From positions 11,904,001 to 11,968,000 of the forward strand of contig NC_060023.1 in NCBI RefSeq assembly GCF_021134715.1: a stretch of DNA of 64,000 bases, read 5' to 3'. Position 1 is the stretch's first letter. The number at the start of each line of letters is the position of its first letter. Below the pieces are notes generated by a model that did no database searches, had not been told where the DNA came from, and worked only from the letters and a program-made list of their open reading frames with translations. The stretch is from Daphnia pulex (taxonomy: Eukaryota > Arthropoda > Branchiopoda > Diplostraca > Daphniidae). Positions 63,063 through 64,000 of the stretch are shown in pieces. A program made the position numbers and the translations under genes.

Positions 63063-64000
63063 AGCTTTCGATACTAGCAAAGTTTCACCAATGTAATATT
63101 ATAGTAAGAAGGTCCTTGATGGTGTCAATAGATGAATACGAAATCATCTCCGTGTTTCTCACGTTAGAGGTTAACACAGATTTTAACGGTGAAATATTCT
63201 GGATATTGTCTAGTTTAATCGATCGCCCCATCATAAACCTATCCTAAACCAAATGCAATATTTCCTTTTCCTTGATTTGTCCCATGACGTTGACATAATT
63301 CTTCCAACGTTTTTTTGGCGAACTTTGGTGCAAAAGGACCAAAAAAAAAGAGAGTACTGAAGTTTGATCAAACTATGTGAAAGTTCGATGCTATAACAGT
63401 TTGGAAAGTACGGAAACCTTATACTTCTACCCAACTACCGAGTTCCGCTTAGTTATATTTGATGAACAAAGAAGTTACTCTGAAATTCTGAAAGTGACGT
63501 TATCGATCCCATTTCCGAATGCCGGCCTCACTGACATGTCAACTAAAACTAACCTTTCCTGTTTTTTCGTTTCGGTTAGACGTCATGGATGACGTTTGGA
63601 TTTTATAGATCTGTTTTACCTTATCCCTGCTTTTGTTCACCATCAAACCAAGTGTATCGCTCGAATATCTTCCGTGAAAGGATTCCACCGGCCAATTGAT
63701 TATTCTCAATCGCAGTTGGTCTCATCGACGGTGATCCGGTTTTGGTGTGAAAGGTAGGCCCATTCCACAATTTCTCTTTAGTGTTACTCTTTTATTGGTA
63801 GTAGTTGATTTTAAAATCGTCACGAAAAATCGGTGACAGTAGTTGTAATCACCTCTTGTCATCGTGTTGTAGTTAAAATCCTCTGGCACAGTGATGGGCA
63901 TCCCAACGGTCATAGGGTAGATTAGGTTGAGGGACGGTCTCACGAAGCGTGCAATATTTAACAGTAACACGGGGTGGAATCGTGTGGAACTTGCGCGCGA
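63063..64000. other. End of window, mostly non-coding
   Basis: About 940 bases after NDUFS8. The first 650 bases hold its 3' UTR and AT-rich DNA without supported genes. A minus-strand open frame at 63722-63970 is listed apart. Confidence 0.4.
63722..63970 (-). other. Possible coding exon of unknown gene at the window edge
   Basis: An 82-codon open frame ending in TGA; it is open further upstream to the window edge. It reads ARFVRPSLNLIYPM, GMPITVPEDFNYN and RGDYNYCHRFFVTIL, which has balanced, protein-like composition with Cys, Trp-free hydrophobic spacing and few low-complexity runs. It may be the last exon of a gene beyond the window. No family recognised; chance is possible. Confidence 0.3.

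Overview
The window looks like arthropod nuclear DNA, most likely a branchiopod crustacean of the Daphnia type. The grounds are many very short GT-AG introns (about 55-90 bases), closely packed genes on both strands, a tandem pair of gustatory receptors, and full-length animal housekeeping genes (MED13, MED15, Spt4, NDUFS8, mL50, HPD, YIF1). The species is inferred from gene style, not from a match. Gene models were built by hand from splice signals and frame continuity. Almost all close in frame with a start and a stop.

Layout. 0-2.5 kb: a small Gly/Ala-rich protein gene (+), then a partly resolved gene on the minus strand. 2.5-6.7 kb: two tandem gustatory receptors with a stray last exon of a third copy between them. 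6.7-14.5 kb: a Golgi-type cluster, with a GT31 glycosyltransferase (-), a WSCD-like sulfotransferase (+), a type II DID-motif putative glycosyltransferase (-) and a second WSCD-like sulfotransferase (+). 14.8-18.5 kb: a kainate-type ionotropic glutamate receptor (-). 19.5-24.2 kb: MED15 (+), a short MKS1-like B9 protein (-) and Spt4 (+), the last two head to head.

25.5-31.3 kb: two two-pore-domain potassium channel genes placed tail to tail. The plus-strand one has canonical selectivity filters; the minus-strand one has lost both. 34.9-37.5 kb: testin (-) with a very long low-complexity linker. 39.0-40.4 kb: an Ig/FN3 single-pass membrane protein (-). 41.7-42.9 kb: YIF1 (+). 43.1-43.8 kb: mitochondrial ribosomal protein mL50 (-). 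44.8-55.4 kb: MED13 (+), the largest gene here. 57.7-59.6 kb: HPD (-), whose first coding exon is only the ATG. 60.8-61.9 kb: a PhnD-like solute-binding-domain protein (+). 62.3-63.1 kb: NDUFS8 (+) with a GC-AG intron.

The genes do not form one system. Shared themes are transcription (MED13, MED15, Spt4), Golgi glycan modification (GT31, two sulfotransferases, the DID protein, YIF1 in ER-Golgi traffic), sensory and electrical signalling (two Grs, an iGluR, two K2P genes) and mitochondrial or tyrosine metabolism (NDUFS8, mL50, HPD). The best leads for new biology are the filter-less K2P-like protein, the PhnD-like animal protein and the unnamed gene at about 1-1.8 kb. I saw no CRISPR array, no tRNA or rRNA gene, and no LTR, Polinton-like or other virus-derived element.
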